This document shows positions 1 to 8,997 of a stretch of 64,000 bases of DNA, piece by piece; position 1 is the stretch's first letter; every line of letters starts with the position of its first letter. The DNA lies in the NCBI RefSeq assembly GCF_002007115.1, contig NZ_MVAD01000001.1:1-64000 (forward strand), in the 5' to 3' direction. The stretch is from Massilia sp. KIM (GTDB taxonomy: Bacteria > Pseudomonadota > Gammaproteobacteria > Burkholderiales > Burkholderiaceae_D). The notes below the pieces were generated by a model. It was not told where the DNA came from and ran no database searches. It saw only the letters and a list, made by a program, of their open reading frames with translations. Both the position numbers and the translations under genes were made by a program.

Positions 1-224
1 GCCTGCCGCCGGCCCTGATCCAGACCGCCGAGAACGACGTGCTGCGTGACGAAGGCGAAGCCTACGGCCGCAAGCTCGACCAGGCCGGCGTGCCGGTGAC
101 CGTCACCCGCTACAACGGCATGATCCATGACTTCGGCCTGCTCAATCCGCTGGCCACCCTGCCGGGCGTGCGCTCCCAGGTGCTGCAGGCCGGCACCGAG
201 CTCAAGAAAGCCCTGGCGCAGTAA
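1..224 (+). CDS. alpha/beta hydrolase (HSL-type esterase), C-terminal fragment
   Basis: Only the last ~73 residues are in the window; the reading frame is open from base 3 and stops at 224. The visible part has the two C-terminal catalytic-triad blocks of hormone-sensitive-lipase-type alpha/beta hydrolases. An acidic block ([17 protein letters not shown]) should hold the triad Asp, and a later IHDFGLLN block should hold the His. The nucleophile serine and the oxyanion HGG motif would lie upstream, outside the window. The substrate cannot be inferred; members hydrolyse short acyl esters. A strong terminator follows 30 bp after the stop, so this is the end of its transcription unit. Confidence 0.75.
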   Translation, partial: LPPALIQTAENDVLRDEGEAYGRKLDQAGVPVTVTRYNGMIHDFGLLNPLATLPGVRSQVLQAGTELKKALAQ

Positions 225-255
225 AGCTTCTCTCCTCGCGGACCGGTCCGCGTTT

Positions 256-279
256 GGCCGCCTACGGGCGGCCTTTTTT
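256..279 (+). terminator. rho-independent terminator after the esterase
   Basis: A perfect 7-bp GC stem (256-262 with 267-273) and a 4-nt loop are followed by six T at 274-279. It separates the esterase from the pullulanase. Confidence 0.85.
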
Positions 280-445
280 CGTCTGGACGAAAAGTGTTGT
301 AACGGAACTACCACGCACGACAGTTCTTCTTTTCATTTTTGCTAAGCTAAGTAGTAATATTACACAGTGACCGATGGCCACCGCTGCCGACGAGTCCAAG
401 CCTCACCTAGAAGGCAGCGCAAACAAAGAAGAACGAGGAGACACA

Positions 446-3400
446 ATGTCGAACGGACGTAGTTTCACTTCACGGCTGCGCACGCTCGCGGCCTTGCTGG
501 GCGCTGCCGGCGTGCTGGCCGCCTGCGGCGGCAGCAGCGATGGCACCAGCGCCAGCGCCAGCATGAGCGGCAGCCGCGCGCTGGCCGCCACCACGGCGGC
601 CGCCGCCGAGCCGGTCGCCGCCGGCAGCATCCGCATCCATTTCCGCCGTGTGCAGGGCGACACCGCCCAATGGGGCGTGTATTCCTGGGACGGCCCGCAA
701 AACCCCAGCTCGGCCTGGATCACCGACCGCTTCATGTTCAGCAAGGCCGACGCCTTCGGCGGCTACGTGGACATCCCGCTCGCGGCCGGCAAGTCGGCGA
801 TCTGGTTCCTGGTCACCGACGGCAGCGGCACCAAGAACTGCAACGCCGACCAGCGCGCCGGGCTGAACGCCGACGTCTACCAGAAGGGCCAGGAAATCTG
901 GCTGCTGGAAGGCGACTGCACCATCTACGACAAGGAACCGGCGCCGAGCTTCGGCAGCCTGGCCCTGGCCGGCGCCCACTGGCTGTCGGCGCGCCACCTG
1001 GCCTGGCCCGGCGCCCCGTCGAGCGGCAGCTATCGCCTCTACTATGCGAAAGAGGGCGGGCTCGGCGCCGCCGCCGAGGGCGTGACCGGGGCCGACGGCA
1101 GCTTCGCCCTGCAGCCGGCCAGCCTGCCGGACGGGGTGCGCCAGAAGTTCCCGCACCTGGCCGGCGCCACCGGCCTGGCCCTGTCGACCCAGGATGCGGC
1201 CGCCGCCGCCCAACTGGCCAGCGCCCAGTTCGCGATCGCCCAGTTCGGCCCGGATGGCCGCCTGGTGCAGGTGACTTCGCTGCAAACCGCCGGCATGCTC
1301 GACGAGGTATTTGCGAGCAAGGCCGCCAGCGCCCAGCTGGGCCTGAGCTTTGACCGCGCCGGCCGGCCGACCTTCCGCGTCTGGGCCCCGACCGCGCGTT
1401 CGGTCGCGCTCGACCTCTACCCGAACGCGGATGCGCCGGCCACCAGCCAGGTGCCGATGGTGCGCGACGACAGCGGGGTATGGAGCTATACCGCGCCCGA
1501 CGGCTCGATCACCAACCGCGCCTGGTACACCTACACCGTCAAGGTGCTGTCGCGCTGGGCGAACAATGCGGTGGTCACCAACACCGTCACCGATCCGTAT
1601 TCGGTGAGCCTGAACGCCAACGGCCGCCGCAGCTTCGTCGCTGACCTCGACAGCCAGGCCCTGAAGCCGGCCGGCTGGGACCACCAGCGCCTGCCGAAAC
1701 TCGAGCACCCGGCCGACATCTCGCTGTACGAGCTGCACGTGCGCGACTTCAGCGCCAGCGACGCCACGGTGCAGGCCAAGCACCGCGGCAAGTACCTGGC
1801 CTTCACCGAGCGCGACTCGAACGGCATGCGCCACCTGAAGTCGCTGCAGAAGGCCGGCCTGACCCACGTGCACCTGCTGCCGGTGTTCGACATCGCCAGC
1901 GTCGACGAAACCGGCTGCGTCACGCCCACCATCCCGAACGCCGGCCCGGACTCGGAAGCCCAGCAGGCGGCGGTCGACGCGGTGCGCGACAGCGACTGCT
2001 TCAACTGGGGCTACGACCCGGTCCACTACAACGCGCCGGACGGCAGCTACGCCACCAACGCCGCCGACGGCGCGAGCCGGGTGCGCGAGTTCCGCGCCAT
2101 GGTCCAGTCCCTGCACGAGACCGGCCTGCGCGTGACCATGGACGTGGTGTTCAACCACACCAGCGGCTCGCAGCAGGGCCCGACCTCGGTGCTGGACAAG
2201 ATCGTGCCGGCCTACTACTACCGCCTGAACGACAAGGGCGCCATCCTCAATGACAGCTGCTGCGCCGACACCGCGGCCGAGCACACGATGATGGGCAAGC
2301 TGATGATCGATTCGGTGGCGCTGTGGGCCAGGCACTACCAGGTCGACAGCTTCCGCTTCGACATCATGGGCATGGCGCCGCTCGAGCTGATGAAGCGCCT
2401 GCAGCAGGAAGTCAACCGCGCCGCCGGCCGCGAGATCTATCTCTACGGCGAAGCCTGGAATTTCGGCGCGGTCGGCAACGACGCCCGCTCCGTGCAGGCG
2501 CGCCAGGCCAACATGTACGGCAGCGGCATCGGTTCCTTCAACGACCGCATCCGCGACGCGGTGCGCGGCGGCGGCTGCTGCGACGGCGGCATCAACCTGG
2601 TGAGCCAGCAGGGCTTCATCAACGGCGCCTGGCTGGATCCGAACGCCCAGGCCAACCAGAGCAAGGACGACCTGCTGCGCCTGGCGGACCTGGTGCGCGT
2701 CGGCCTGTCCGGCACCCTGCGCGACTACCGCTTCACCGACCGCAGCGGCGCGCTGCGCAGCAATGCCGAGATCGACTACTTCGGCCAGCGCGCGGGCTTC
2801 GCGGCCAACCCGGCGGAGGTCATCAACTACATCGAGGCGCACGACAACCAGACCCTGTTCGACATCAACGCGCTGCGCCTGCCGCAGAACACGCCGCTGG
2901 CCGAGCGCGTGCGGGTGCAGAACCTGGGCGCGGCCATCGTGCTGCTGTCGCAAGGCCTGCCCTTCATCCATGCGGGGCAGGAGATCCTGCGCTCCAAGTC
3001 GCTGGACCGCGATAGCTACAACGCGGGCGACTGGTTCAATCGCCTCGACTACAGCTACGCGAGCAACAACTTCGGCGTTGGCCTGCCGATGGCGGGCGTG
3101 AACCGCGATAACTGGAGCATCATGCAGCCAGTGCTGGCCAATCCGCTCATCAAGCCGGACAGCCGGGCGATCATGAGCGCGCGCGAGGTGTTCGAGGAAT
3201 ACCTCGCCATCCGCAACGACAGCGCCTTGTTCCGCCTGCGCAGCGCCCAGGACGTGCAGCAGCGGCTGCGCTTCTTCAACACCGGCCCGGCCCAGGTGCC
3301 CGGCGTGATCGTGATGCGCATCGACGGCGAGCAGCCGAGCCGCTACCGCGACGCCCACTACCGCAGCGTGGTGGTGGTGTTCAACGTCGACAAGGCGGCC

Positions 3401-3556
3401 AAGACGGTGGCGGTTCCCGAGCTGAGGGGACAGAAGCTGTCGCTGCACAAGCTGCAGCGCAAGTCGGCCGACGCGGCCCTGCGCGGCGCGTCCTACGATC
3501 CGGCCAGCGGCAGCTTCAGCGTGCCGGCCCGCAGCGCGGTCGTGTTCGTCGACTGA
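446..3556 (+). CDS. pulA: type I pullulanase (GH13), surface lipoprotein
   Basis: Predicted to hydrolyse alpha-1,6 bonds in pullulan, amylopectin or glycogen. The ATG at 446 is chosen because GAGGAG lies 6 nt upstream and a lipoprotein signal follows, with lipobox LAAC and the lipidated Cys at residue 27; an in-frame ATG at 374 would bury that signal. Order of domains: CBM41-like pullulanase-associated domain (about 50-165), a linker module, CBM48 (about 290-390), then the GH13 barrel. Barrel motifs are DVVFNH (Asp566), FRFDIMG (nucleophile Asp639), YGEAW (acid/base Glu669) and EAHDNQ (Asp800). The protein is 1036 aa, normal for Klebsiella PulA-like enzymes. A His/Asn/Tyr-rich FNWGYDP block typical of debranching enzymes is also present. 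It is transcribed alone. Surface display would need a type II secretion system, which is not in the window. Confidence 0.93.
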   Translation: MSNGRSFTSRLRTLAALLGAAGVLAACGGSSDGTSASASMSGSRALAATTAAAAEPVAAGSIRIHFRRVQGDTAQWGVYSWDGPQNPSSAWITDRFMFSKADAFGGYVDIPLAAGKSAIWFLVTDGSGTKNCNADQRAGLNADVYQKGQEIWLLEGDCTIYDKEPAPSFGSLALAGAHWLSARHLAWPGAPSSGSYRLYYAKEGGLGAAAEGVTGADGSFALQPASLPDGVRQKFPHLAGATGLALSTQDAAAAAQLASAQFAIAQFGPDGRLVQVTSLQTAGMLDEVFASKAASAQLGLSFDRAGRPTFRVWAPTARSVALDLYPNADAPATSQVPMVRDDSGVWSYTAPDGSITNRAWYTYTVKVLSRWANNAVVTNTVTDPYSVSLNANGRRSFVADLDSQALKPAGWDHQRLPKLEHPADISLYELHVRDFSASDATVQAKHRGKYLAFTERDSNGMRHLKSLQKAGLTHVHLLPVFDIASVDETGCVTPTIPNAGPDSEAQQAAVDAVRDSDCFNWGYDPVHYNAPDGSYATNAADGASRVREFRAMVQSLHETGLRVTMDVVFNHTSGSQQGPTSVLDKIVPAYYYRLNDKGAILNDSCCADTAAEHTMMGKLMIDSVALWARHYQVDSFRFDIMGMAPLELMKRLQQEVNRAAGREIYLYGEAWNFGAVGNDARSVQARQANMYGSGIGSFNDRIRDAVRGGGCCDGGINLVSQQGFINGAWLDPNAQANQSKDDLLRLADLVRVGLSGTLRDYRFTDRSGALRSNAEIDYFGQRAGFAANPAEVINYIEAHDNQTLFDINALRLPQNTPLAERVRVQNLGAAIVLLSQGLPFIHAGQEILRSKSLDRDSYNAGDWFNRLDYSYASNNFGVGLPMAGVNRDNWSIMQPVLANPLIKPDSRAIMSAREVFEEYLAIRNDSALFRLRSAQDVQQRLRFFNTGPAQVPGVIVMRIDGEQPSRYRDAHYRSVVVVFNVDKAAKTVAVPELRGQKLSLHKLQRKSADAALRGASYDPASGSFSVPARSAVVFVD

Positions 3557-3575
3557 GGCGCCTGCGCCAAGAAGA

Positions 3576-3608
3576 AAGGGCCGTGGACGCCTTGCGTCCA
3601 CGGCCCTT
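3576..3608. terminator. bidirectional hairpin terminator between pulA and the small lipoprotein gene
   Basis: A 14-bp perfect stem (3576-3589 with 3595-3608) has a 5-nt loop. Read on the minus strand it is followed by a T-rich stretch (TTCTTCTT), so it probably serves the convergent lipoprotein gene as well as pulA. Confidence 0.75.
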
Positions 3609-3634
3609 GAAGCATGCGCCGGATCGCCGGCGGC

Positions 3635-3874
3635 TTACATCTTGCCGTTCGGGTTGTTGAAGCCGCCGCTTTCGCGCAGCACGCGCTCCAGTTCCTCGCC
3701 GCTGGTCACCTTGGTCGTATCGGTGCGCTTCGGGTCTTTCTTCGAGAACAGCGTGCCGGTCGGAACGTAGCGGTCGTCATAGGCGAGCTTCTCGCCCGGC
3801 TTGGTGTCGGCGGACGGGGCTGCGCAAGCGGCCAGCAGCACGCTGGCGCAGACCAGCGTCATGGTGATCTTCAT
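3635..3874 (-). CDS. small putative lipoprotein (79 aa)
   Basis: A 79-residue protein with a short positively charged N-terminus, a hydrophobic stretch and lipobox LAAC, so the mature protein would begin at Cys17. The rest is hydrophilic and charged, with no domain I recognise (motifs such as DDRYVPTGTLFSKKDPKR). GGAGAG lies 9 nt before the ATG. The gene stands alone, convergent with pulA and 45 bp downstream of the GAF-ATPase gene stop, so read-through from that operon is possible. Function unknown; the periplasmic face of a membrane is inferred from the lipobox only. Confidence 0.7.
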   Translation of the reverse strand: MKITMTLVCASVLLAACAAPSADTKPGEKLAYDDRYVPTGTLFSKKDPKRTDTTKVTSGEELERVLRESGGFNNPNGKM

Positions 3875-3919
3875 GTATGTATCTCTCCGTAAAATTGGTT
3901 ATGCAGCTCGCATCCTCGC

Positions 3920-6271
3920 TTATCTCGTGCAAACTGCGCGTACCATTTTAATATCAGTCTGGTCGGAAAGCACCTTTTCGACACCATCCATTTTCAAAGT
4001 ACGCATGCCGTCGTCGAGCGCGGCCGTGCGTAGCGCGCCGGCGCGGGCGTGCTCGACGATCAGGCGCTTGAGCGTGTCGCTGCCGAGCATCAGTTCGTGC
4101 AGGCCGACGCGGCCGCGATAGCCCTTGTTGCATTCCTCGCAGCCGTGCGCGCGGTAGAGGGTGAAACGGCCCTCGCCATCGGCGTGGCGGGCGCGCCATC
4201 CGGCCAGCACGGCCGCGCGTGCGCCTTCGGGGTCGGCGCGGAAGGCGGCGGTCGCGGCCAGGTCTTCGCAGTATTCGGCCAGCAGGGCCTCGATTTCTTC
4301 CGCGTCCGGGTGGTAGGGCTGGCGGCAGGAAGCGCACAGGCGGCGCGCCAGGCGCTGGGCCAGCACGCCGAGCAGGGCGTCGGCGAAATTGAAGGGGTCC
4401 ATGCCCATGTCCATCAGGCGCACGATCGATTCCGGCGCGCTGTTGGTGTGCAGGGTCGCCAGCACCAGGTGGCCGGTGAGCGAGGCTTCGATGGCGATGC
4501 CGACCGTCTCGCGGTCGCGCATCTCGCCGACCATGATCACGTCGGGGTCGGCGCGCAGGAAGGCCCGCATCACGGTGGCGAAATCCAGGCCCGCCTTGCG
4601 GTTCACCTGCACCTGGCGCAGCCCCTTCTGGGTGATCTCGACCGGGTCCTCGGCGGTCCAGATCTTGGTTTCCGGCGTGTTCAGGTGGGCCAGGATCGAG
4701 TGCAGGGTGGTGGTCTTGCCCGAGCCGGTGGGGCCGCACACCAGGAACAGGCCATAGGGCTGCTCGATCGCCGGGCGCAGGCGGTCCAGGTTGGCGGGCA
4801 GGATGCCGAGCCGCTCCAGGGGGATCGGCTCGCCCGCCTGCAGGATGCGCATCACCACGTCCTCGACCCCGCCGGCGGACGGGATGGTGGCCACGCGCAG
4901 CTCGATGTCGAGCGGGCCGTACTTGCGGAAGCGGATCTTGCCGTCCTGGGGCTTGCGCCGTTCCGAGATGTCGAGGTCGCACATGATCTTGACCCGCGCG
5001 ACCAGGGCGTTGCGGTAGCTGGCCGGGATCTCGACGTAGGGCACCAGCACCCCGTCCTTGCGGAAGCGGATCGCGGTCTTGCCCTTGCCCGGCTGGGGCT
5101 CGATGTGGATGTCCGAGACGCCCTGGCGGTGGGCGTCGACGATCACCTTGTTCAGCAGGCGCACCAGTTCGTTCTCGACCGCCTCGGACACATCGGCCGG
5201 GGCGTCCGCGTCCTCGCCGTCCTCGAGGTCCGAGAGCAGCTCGCCGACCGACTGCGCGCCGGCCGCGCCCAGGCCGAAGAAGGCGTCCAGGGTCTGGCGG
5301 AATTCCTGGCGCGTGCTCACGCGCCAGCTGACTTTCGCCTTGGGGAAAAGCTGGGACACGATGCGCGAGGCGGCGCTGCGCTCGGGGTCGAGGGCCAGCA
5401 CCACCAGGCCTTCGCCCGCGTCCTCGAGCGGCAGCCAGCCGTTCTCCTCGACGTACTGGGCCTTCAGGTGGCGCAGCAGCTCGACCGGCTTGATCCGGTC
5501 CGGGCGGAAGGGCTCGTAGGGCACGCGGTAGAAGCGCGACAGGGCGGCGCCGATGGCGGCGCGGCTGACGCGCAACTCGTCCAGCAGCAGGTCTTCGAGG
5601 CACAGGCCGCGGTCGCGCGCGGCGCGGGTGGCCGCCTCCAGCTCGGCGGCGGAGATGACCGCGTCCTGCGCCAGCGCGTCGTACTTGCCGCGCACGGCCG
5701 GCGGACGCAGGCGCCGGTCGAGGGCCACGGCCAGGGTCTCGCACAGCTCGCGCAGGCCGTCCAGGTAGAAGGCCGGGAAGGGGCCGCCGGCGCGGTGGTT
5801 GATGAACTGGACCACGCCAAGCAGCTCGCCGCGCGCGGTCAGCAGCGGCGCGACCAGCATCTCGCGGGTGCGGTAGCCGGTGCGCTGGTCGACGCCGCGC
5901 TGGAACTGGAGCGCGGGCGAGAGCCGGCGCAGCTCCTCCTCGTCGTAGACGTCGGCGAGCGCCACCGTCTGGCGCGACTGGGCCACGAAGCCGGCCACCG
6001 AGCCGGGACCGAGCGGCAGGCGCAGCTCGCGGAAGGTGCTCAGGCCGGTCTTGACCCGCGACACAATGTGTTCCTGGTCCGGCGCCAGGGCGTACAGGGT
6101 GAAGCGGTCGGCATCGAAGAGCTCGCAGAAATCCAGCCCCAGGTCGAGCATGATCTCGTCCAGGTTGGCGGTGGCGTGGATGCGGGTGGTGATCCGCTGC
6201 AGCCCGGCCAGGAAGGCCAGGCGCGGATCGGGCCCCTCGGCGGCGCGCGCGCCGCCGTCCTCCAGGCTCAT
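3920..6271 (-). CDS. GAF-domain GspE/PilB-like secretion ATPase
   Basis: A 783-aa protein. The start at 6271 overlaps the upstream MBL gene stop as ATGA. Order: an N-terminal GAF sensor (about 31-186), a GspE/MshE N-terminal-like helical domain (about 210-330), and a T2SS/T4P assembly ATPase core (about 370-735). The core has Walker A GPTGSGKTTT near 513-521, an Asp-box/Walker B around DPDVIMVGEMRD, and a tetra-cysteine zinc motif (CASC ... CEEC). All catalytic elements look intact. Canonical GspE and PilB proteins lack a GAF domain, and there are no other pilus or secretion genes nearby, so this is an orphan regulated ATPase. Known relatives power pilus or pseudopilus assembly. That this one is gated by a small ligand or by c-di-GMP is inference from its domains and the adjacent HD-GYP gene. 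Confidence 0.85.
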   Translation of the reverse strand: MSLEDGGARAAEGPDPRLAFLAGLQRITTRIHATANLDEIMLDLGLDFCELFDADRFTLYALAPDQEHIVSRVKTGLSTFRELRLPLGPGSVAGFVAQSRQTVALADVYDEEELRRLSPALQFQRGVDQRTGYRTREMLVAPLLTARGELLGVVQFINHRAGGPFPAFYLDGLRELCETLAVALDRRLRPPAVRGKYDALAQDAVISAAELEAATRAARDRGLCLEDLLLDELRVSRAAIGAALSRFYRVPYEPFRPDRIKPVELLRHLKAQYVEENGWLPLEDAGEGLVVLALDPERSAASRIVSQLFPKAKVSWRVSTRQEFRQTLDAFFGLGAAGAQSVGELLSDLEDGEDADAPADVSEAVENELVRLLNKVIVDAHRQGVSDIHIEPQPGKGKTAIRFRKDGVLVPYVEIPASYRNALVARVKIMCDLDISERRKPQDGKIRFRKYGPLDIELRVATIPSAGGVEDVVMRILQAGEPIPLERLGILPANLDRLRPAIEQPYGLFLVCGPTGSGKTTTLHSILAHLNTPETKIWTAEDPVEITQKGLRQVQVNRKAGLDFATVMRAFLRADPDVIMVGEMRDRETVGIAIEASLTGHLVLATLHTNSAPESIVRLMDMGMDPFNFADALLGVLAQRLARRLCASCRQPYHPDAEEIEALLAEYCEDLAATAAFRADPEGARAAVLAGWRARHADGEGRFTLYRAHGCEECNKGYRGRVGLHELMLGSDTLKRLIVEHARAGALRTAALDDGMRTLKMDGVEKVLSDQTDIKMVRAVCTR

Positions 6272-7185
6272 AGCGCGACTTCCAGGCCTTCGTAGGCCAG
6301 GAACACCTTCAGCTCGCCCATGCGCGCGGCGAAGCGCGCGCACACCGCCGCGAAGGCCGCCTCCAGCTCGTCGTCGCCGCGGGTCGGCTCGTGGTGGGTG
6401 CAGTACAGGGCGCGCGCGCCGACCCGCAGCGCCATCTCGAAGGCCGCGTCGAAGGTGCCGTGGCCCCAGCCCAGCTTGGACGGGTATTCCTCGATGGTGT
6501 AGGAGCAGTCGACGATCAGGGCGTCGACCCCGCGCATCGCGGCGTCGATCTCGCGCTGGCGCCGGGCCAGGTGTTCCTCCTGGCGCGCGTGTTCCAGGCT
6601 GCCGGCCGGGTGCGGATTGTGCCAGGGCTCGTGGTCGCCGGTGAAGAACAGCGACTTGCCGCCGCAGGACACGCGATAGCCGAGGTTGGTGACCGGGTGG
6701 TTCATCAGCACGTTCGAGACCAGGGCGTCGGCCGCCTCCACCTGGGCGCCGATGGCCAGGGTGCGGTATTCGAGGGTGGCGCCGAGCTGGGCTTCGCTGA
6801 CCGGGAAATAGCTGTTCTGGAGCTGCACGCTCATCACGTGCTCGATGCCGTTGCCGGTGACCGGATCGGTGGCGCCGTGCAGGCGCACCCGGCTGCCCTT
6901 GAGGAAGAGCGGCGTGAAGAAGGGCAGGCCGTGGATGTGGTCCCAGTGGCTGTGGGTGATGAAGATGTTGGCCGCGATGCCCACGCCCTCGCCAGTGCCT
7001 TCGCCCGCGCCGCGGCGCGCCAGCAGGTGCTGGGCCAGCGGGAACAGGCCGGTGCCGGCGTCCAGCACGATCAGGGCGCCCTCGTCGGTGCGCACCTCGA
7101 TGCAGGTGGTGTTGCCGCCGTAGCGCACGGTGCGCGGGCCCGGGGACGGGATCGATCCCCGCACCCCCCAGAAGCGGAATTTCAT
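6268..7185 (-). CDS. MBL-fold metallo-hydrolase
   Basis: A 305-aa protein of the metallo-beta-lactamase superfamily (Lactamase_B_2 / COG1235-like). The N-terminus has the characteristic FWGVRGSIPSPG and YGGNTTC blocks, and the metal site THSHWDHIHG (HxHxDH) is intact. A later FTGDHE and a C-terminal TCHHEP-like block (YCTHHEP) supply further metal ligands. The ATG at 7185 is chosen because GGGAG lies just upstream and the family N-terminus begins there; an in-frame start at 7293 would add 36 unrelated residues. It is translationally coupled (ATGA) to the GAF-ATPase. Relatives include cyclic-nucleotide phosphodiesterases and phosphodiesterases of unknown substrate. A role in hydrolysing a nucleotide signal is plausible but unproven. 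Confidence 0.85.
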   Translation of the reverse strand: MKFRFWGVRGSIPSPGPRTVRYGGNTTCIEVRTDEGALIVLDAGTGLFPLAQHLLARRGAGEGTGEGVGIAANIFITHSHWDHIHGLPFFTPLFLKGSRVRLHGATDPVTGNGIEHVMSVQLQNSYFPVSEAQLGATLEYRTLAIGAQVEAADALVSNVLMNHPVTNLGYRVSCGGKSLFFTGDHEPWHNPHPAGSLEHARQEEHLARRQREIDAAMRGVDALIVDCSYTIEEYPSKLGWGHGTFDAAFEMALRVGARALYCTHHEPTRGDDELEAAFAAVCARFAARMGELKVFLAYEGLEVAL

Positions 7186-7371
7186 CTGTACTCCCTGGCC
7201 GGAAGCGAGGTTTCCCGGCGTGTTGTCGTTATGAGAATAGGCCGATGATAGCGGGTTTGTGTCTGGAAAGCTCCAAAAATTGCGGATTATCACGGGACTT
7301 GTGTACAGCGAGCGGTAACAAAGCTACACTGGCACAAAGTTACCAATTAGTAATCTAACTTGCCGCCCATC

Positions 7372-8991
7372 ATGGAAGAGCTGAACCCGTCCCAAGTCGC
7401 GCAACGCCTGCACCAGCTGACCGAAGTCAGCGTCGCGCTGGGCGACACCCGCGACACCGCCGCGCTGCTCGACCGCATCCTGAGCGTGGCCAAGCACATG
7501 ACCGACGCCGACGGCGGCACCCTGTACCGGCCCAGCGAGGACCGCCAGAGCCTGTGCTTCCACATCTCGATCAACGACACCCTGGGCATCTACCACGGCG
7601 GGGTGAGCGGCAAGCCGATCGACATCCAGCCGGTCCCGCTGTACGACGCCTACGGCAACAAGAACCTGGCCTCGGTGGCGGCCTACGCGGCCAACTTCAA
7701 CCAGTCGGTCAACATCGAGGACGTGTACAAGGCGGACGTCTTCAACTTTTCCGGCATGCGCGCCTTCGACGCCGCCTTCGGCTACCACTCCAAGTCCTTC
7801 CTGACGGTGCCGATGACCGACCACGAGGGCGAGCTGGTGGGCGTGCTCCAGCTGGTCAACGCCAAGGACCCTGAGACCGGCGCGATCCGCGCCTTCACCC
7901 AGACCGACCAGCGCTTCATCGAGGCGCTCGCGGCCCAGGCCGCGGTGGCGCTCACCAACCAGCAGCTGGTGCGCCAGCTCGAAGGCCTGCTGGAAGCCCT
8001 GGTCAACCTGATCAACATCGGCATCGACGAGAAATCGCCCTACACCGGGCGCCACTGCCAGTTCGTGCCCGAGCTGACCATGATGCTGGCCGAGGCCGTG
8101 CACGGGACCACCCAAGGCCCGCTGGCGCAGTTCAGCATGACCGAGGGCGACCGCAAGGAGCTGTGGCTGGCCGGCCTGCTGCACGACTGCGGCAAGATCA
8201 CCACGCCGGTGCACGTGGTCGACAAGGCGACCAAGCTGCAGACCATCTTCGACCGCATCCACATGATCGACACCCGTTTCGAGGTGCTGCTGCGCGACGC
8301 CGAGATCCGCGCCCTGCGCGCGCGCCTGGAACCGGGCGCGAACCCTGAGGCGATCGAAGACCGACTGGCCTCGGAGCAGACGCGCCTGCGCGCCGACCGC
8401 GACTTCCTGCGCCAGGCCAACATCGGCGGCGAAGGCATGTCGCCGGACGACCAGGAGCGCGTGCGCCGCATCGCGCGCACCCGCTGGCTGGGACCGGACG
8501 GGCAGGAGCAGGATCTGCTGAGCGCCGAAGAGGTGCTCAACCTCACGGTGCGCTTCGGCACCCTGACCGACGAAGAGCGCAAGATCATCAACAACCACAT
8601 CGTGGTGACGATCCGCATGCTGGAGTCGCTGCCCTGGCCGAAGCACCTCAGGAACGTGCCGGAATACGCGGGCGGCCACCATGAGCGCATGGACGGCAAG
8701 GGCTATCCGCGCGGCCTGACCGGCGAGCAGATGTCGGTCCAGGCGCGCATCATGGCGATCGCCGACATCTTCGAGGCGCTGACCGCGCGCGACCGGCCCT
8801 ACAAGAAGGGCAAGACCCTGTCCGAGTCGCTCCACATCCTCGGCAAGTTCGCCCTCAACGGCCACATCGATCCGAACCTGTTCGACGTCTTCGTGCGGCG
8901 CAAGGTCTACCTCGAGTTCGCGCGCAAGAACCTCGACCCCTCGCAGATCGACGAGGTCGACGAGGCGGCGATTCCCGGCTATACCCCGTAA
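7372..8991 (+). CDS. GAF / HD-GYP domain phosphodiesterase
   Basis: A 539-aa cytoplasmic protein (ATG 7372; an in-frame TTG at 7360 is possible and no clear SD supports either). An N-terminal GAF domain (about 20-200) is followed by an HD-GYP module: LLHDCGK with His271-Asp272, and HHERMDGKGYP at 436-446. HD-GYP enzymes degrade cyclic di-GMP (or cGAMP) to pGpG or GMP. The distance between the HD and GYP motifs is ~165 residues, much longer than in canonical HD-GYP proteins, because of a charged insertion around 290-390. The gene is divergent from the MBL/ATPase pair (187-bp gap) and is followed within 6 bp by the adenylate cyclase gene. Metal ligands appear present, so activity is likely. Confidence 0.88.
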   Translation: MEELNPSQVAQRLHQLTEVSVALGDTRDTAALLDRILSVAKHMTDADGGTLYRPSEDRQSLCFHISINDTLGIYHGGVSGKPIDIQPVPLYDAYGNKNLASVAAYAANFNQSVNIEDVYKADVFNFSGMRAFDAAFGYHSKSFLTVPMTDHEGELVGVLQLVNAKDPETGAIRAFTQTDQRFIEALAAQAAVALTNQQLVRQLEGLLEALVNLINIGIDEKSPYTGRHCQFVPELTMMLAEAVHGTTQGPLAQFSMTEGDRKELWLAGLLHDCGKITTPVHVVDKATKLQTIFDRIHMIDTRFEVLLRDAEIRALRARLEPGANPEAIEDRLASEQTRLRADRDFLRQANIGGEGMSPDDQERVRRIARTRWLGPDGQEQDLLSAEEVLNLTVRFGTLTDEERKIINNHIVVTIRMLESLPWPKHLRNVPEYAGGHHERMDGKGYPRGLTGEQMSVQARIMAIADIFEALTARDRPYKKGKTLSESLHILGKFALNGHIDPNLFDVFVRRKVYLEFARKNLDPSQIDEVDEAAIPGYTP

Positions 8992-8997
8992 GCGCAA

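Noticed and set aside
470..3601. 1043-codon open frame antisense to pulA
   Set aside because: Arises from high-GC third positions of the pullulanase gene; translation is His/Val/Arg/Ala-rich without any motif, while the plus frame has all GH13 motifs.
7330..7350. Possible sigma-54 promoter (TGGCAC) before the HD-GYP gene
   Set aside because: The -12 element is missing at the required spacing (reads TACC instead of TTGC).
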